From: an uncultured Flavobacteriaceae bacterium
GTDB taxonomy: Bacteria > Bacteroidota > Bacteroidia > Flavobacteriales > Flavobacteriaceae
Direction of reading: 5' to 3'
DNA length: 64,000 bases
Assembly: GCA_947494695.1 (NCBI GenBank)
Contig: CANLWB010000010.1
Coordinates: 160,575-224,574 of the forward strand
How positions within the stretch are numbered: the first letter of the stretch is position 1; every line of letters begins with the position of its first letter. Positions 62,425-64,000 of the stretch are shown here, piece after piece. Made by a program: the position numbers and the translations under genes. The notes under the pieces are model-generated. The model made no database searches and was not told the origin of the DNA. It worked only from the letters and a program-made list of their open reading frames with translations.

Positions 62425-63177
62425 ATGAAAACGTTTTACATTTTAATCATAATCTTTACAACGTTTTGTAATTGTGTGTCCAACAAGTCAACACCCGATG
62501 GTTACGAATCTGAAACCTTAAAAATTAAACCCATTAGCGATCGTGTTTTTTTGCACGTTACTTATCTTGAAACAGACGATTTTGGCAAAGTGGCCTGCAA
62601 TGGCATGATTTACTTTAGCGAAAAAGAAGCTTTTGTTTTTGATACCCCTATCAATGATGAGGTGTCAAATGAACTCATAGATTGGATTGAAGAGACGCAA
62701 AAAAAACGTATTGTTGGAATCGTAGCAACCCATTACCATGACGATTGCGTTGGAGGCCTACAAGCATTTCATGACAAGGATATTAAATCTTATGCCAGTA
62801 ATAAAACCATAGCGTTTATAACCCAAGATAGTGATCTGGCTGTACCAAAAAATAGTTTCGAAAATGAGATTGAACTTAAGGTGGGAGGCGAATCTGTTTT
62901 TTTAAAGTTCTTTGGAGAGGGGCATACTGTTGATAATATTGTAGGGCATATTCCTAGTGAAAAGACGCTGTTTGGTGGTTGCTTAGTTAAATCTGTAAAT
63001 GCAAGTAAAGGTTATTTGGGTGATGCGAATACGGCTGAGTGGTCTAGTACGGTAGAGCAGATAAAAAAAGATATTTCCGATTTAAAAGTAGTCGTTCCCG
63101 GGCATGGGGAACATGGGGGAACTGAACTACTGGATTATACGATTCGATTATTCAAAGAAAAACAAGAGGGGATTTAA
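62425..63177 (+). CDS. Subclass B1 metallo-beta-lactamase
   Basis: A 250-residue exported protein. Zinc-1 ligands are H103, H105 (in THYHDD) and H167 (EGHTVDN); zinc-2 ligands are D107, C186 (GGCLVK) and H227 (GHGEHGG). This H-x-H-x-D ... H ... C ... H set with the Cys defines subclass B1, the group that hydrolyses carbapenems. The N-terminus (YILIIIFTTFCNC) is a signal with a possible but imperfect lipobox. Chromosomal B1 enzymes occur in several marine Flavobacteriaceae. It follows nadD by 23 bases, so it could be expressed with that operon. Activity is inferred. Confidence 0.9.
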   Translation: MKTFYILIIIFTTFCNCVSNKSTPDGYESETLKIKPISDRVFLHVTYLETDDFGKVACNGMIYFSEKEAFVFDTPINDEVSNELIDWIEETQKKRIVGIVATHYHDDCVGGLQAFHDKDIKSYASNKTIAFITQDSDLAVPKNSFENEIELKVGGESVFLKFFGEGHTVDNIVGHIPSEKTLFGGCLVKSVNASKGYLGDANTAEWSSTVEQIKKDISDLKVVVPGHGEHGGTELLDYTIRLFKEKQEGI

Positions 63178-63357
63178 AAAGTTTAATTCGTTGTGAGACT
63201 TTGCAAAAGTCGTGACAATCTTTTTAAAGATATGGTCATAATTAAAAAGATTATTACGTCGCTCTTCTCCTCATAATGGCCTTAATTAAGAAACGTTATT
63301 TAACGTTAAATTCGCTTTTTAGATGCCCCTCTTGTTTTAAAAATAGCGGGTTAGCAA

Positions 63358-63840
63358 TTACACAACCGGAATACGCAATAATTGTCCGGGGTATATGTTA
63401 TCAGGAAGTGTTAACATGGGCTTGTTGGCCTCAAATATTAAGGTGTACTTCGTGGCATCACCATAAAATTCCTTTGCTATCTTTCCTAAAGTATCCCCGG
63501 TGTTCACCGAATAAAATTGAGCTTCCGGTTGGTTATTCTTTACTGTTAATTGATCGTCAACAATAGTGATTCCCTTGGTGTTCCCAACGACAAGAACTGC
63601 TTTCTCTTTTTCAGCCTGATTGTCTGCTGTTCCAGAAATAAGAGCGATGTCTTCATCAATATAGATGTTCAAGTTTTCAATCTGCAATTGTAAGTTTGAA
63701 ATGGTATCCTTAAGTTTTTTTTCGGCTATTTTTTGCAATTCGAATTCATCAGATATTCCTTCGCAATAATCTTTTTTTTCAGCTTCGTCAATTCCGAAAA
63801 CTGTGTCTCCTGCATGTTTAGTGAATGAAAATAACGCCAT
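63358..63840 (-). CDS. BON-LysM domain protein
   Basis: A 160-residue soluble protein with an N-terminal BON domain (about 30-95, KLKDTISNLQLQIENLNIYI, VLVVGNTKGITIVDDQLTVK) and a C-terminal LysM domain (about 108-158, YSVNTGDTLGKIAKEFYGDA, PDNIYPGQLLRIP). It resembles the E. coli YgaU/Kbp potassium-binding protein, which shares this domain order. No signal peptide is seen. Monocistronic. Confidence 0.9.
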   Translation of the reverse strand: MALFSFTKHAGDTVFGIDEAEKKDYCEGISDEFELQKIAEKKLKDTISNLQLQIENLNIYIDEDIALISGTADNQAEKEKAVLVVGNTKGITIVDDQLTVKNNQPEAQFYSVNTGDTLGKIAKEFYGDATKYTLIFEANKPMLTLPDNIYPGQLLRIPVV

Positions 63841-64000
63841 GATTTTATATACGGTTTTTGAGGGTTTTGAAATTTAGACACCAAAAAGAATATATAGTCA
63901 CATGATTTTTAACTTTTTAGAATTGTCTAGTCCTAAATAACCGATACATGTTATTAAAGGATTAAATTTATAAATTAAAGCTGAACAATGATATCATTGT

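Noticed and set aside
63276..63566. Plus-strand frame overlapping the BON-LysM gene
   Set aside because: Cys/Trp-rich composition without any motif; the minus-strand gene has clear LysM and BON domains.

Overview
The window is a chromosomal segment of a marine-type member of the Bacteroidetes, most likely family Flavobacteriaceae. This is seen in the low G+C, promoter -7 boxes of the TAnnTTTG type, a SusC/SusD pair with glycoside hydrolases, the YceD-rpmF-fabH-accB-accC order, a PID-CTERM protein, and many lipoproteins starting MKK. No rRNA operon, tRNA or CRISPR array was found.

Bases 1-10,700 look like an accessory island. At the left edge is the C-terminal part of a large superfamily 1 helicase with a Vsr/DUF559-like nuclease domain, directly abutted by a coiled-coil protein of unknown function. 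After a decayed LuxR fragment comes the most striking part: an NrtR-type Nudix regulator, a short PRPP-synthetase homologue, a NADAR protein, the stub of a deleted macro-domain gene, a Tpt1/KptA RNA 2'-phosphotransferase, a small coiled-coil protein, a VWA protein, an unusual PurA paralogue and a nicotinamide phosphoribosyltransferase homologue. Five copies of a 17-bp palindrome (TGTGTA-N5-TACGCA) sit at the promoters of the regulator, the PRPP-synthetase homologue and the Nampt homologue. I read this as an ADP-ribose-sensing NAD+ repair and ADP-ribose/RNA-processing regulon, possibly of the NARP1 type. A repetitive five-fold beta-flower protein follows on the other strand.

Bases 11,000-24,600 mix decayed and housekeeping genes: a broken GH5 glycosidase, a fibre-like surface protein, a PID-CTERM peptide, ribE, pdxA, the fatty-acid initiation cluster (yceD, rpmF, fabH, accB, accC), mtgA, a GreA-like protein, an ABC ATPase, and a pair of toxin-immunity-like proteins. 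Bases 24,600-36,300 hold a small polysaccharide utilisation locus: SusC, SusD, a surface lipoprotein, a TPR/LuxR regulator and a GH16 lipoprotein, separated by long spacers with coding relics.

Bases 36,500-63,900 are mostly ordinary: a VOC protein, DUF1963 protein, LysE exporter, prolyl oligopeptidase, asd, mscL, alr, tdk, rsmI, hopJ, a uracil-DNA glycosylase, recJ, an MFS transporter, lpxH, queD, a MATE exporter, UspA, yicC, gmk, nadD, a subclass B1 metallo-beta-lactamase and a BON-LysM protein. Short palindromic extragenic repeats and clear intrinsic terminators are scattered throughout.
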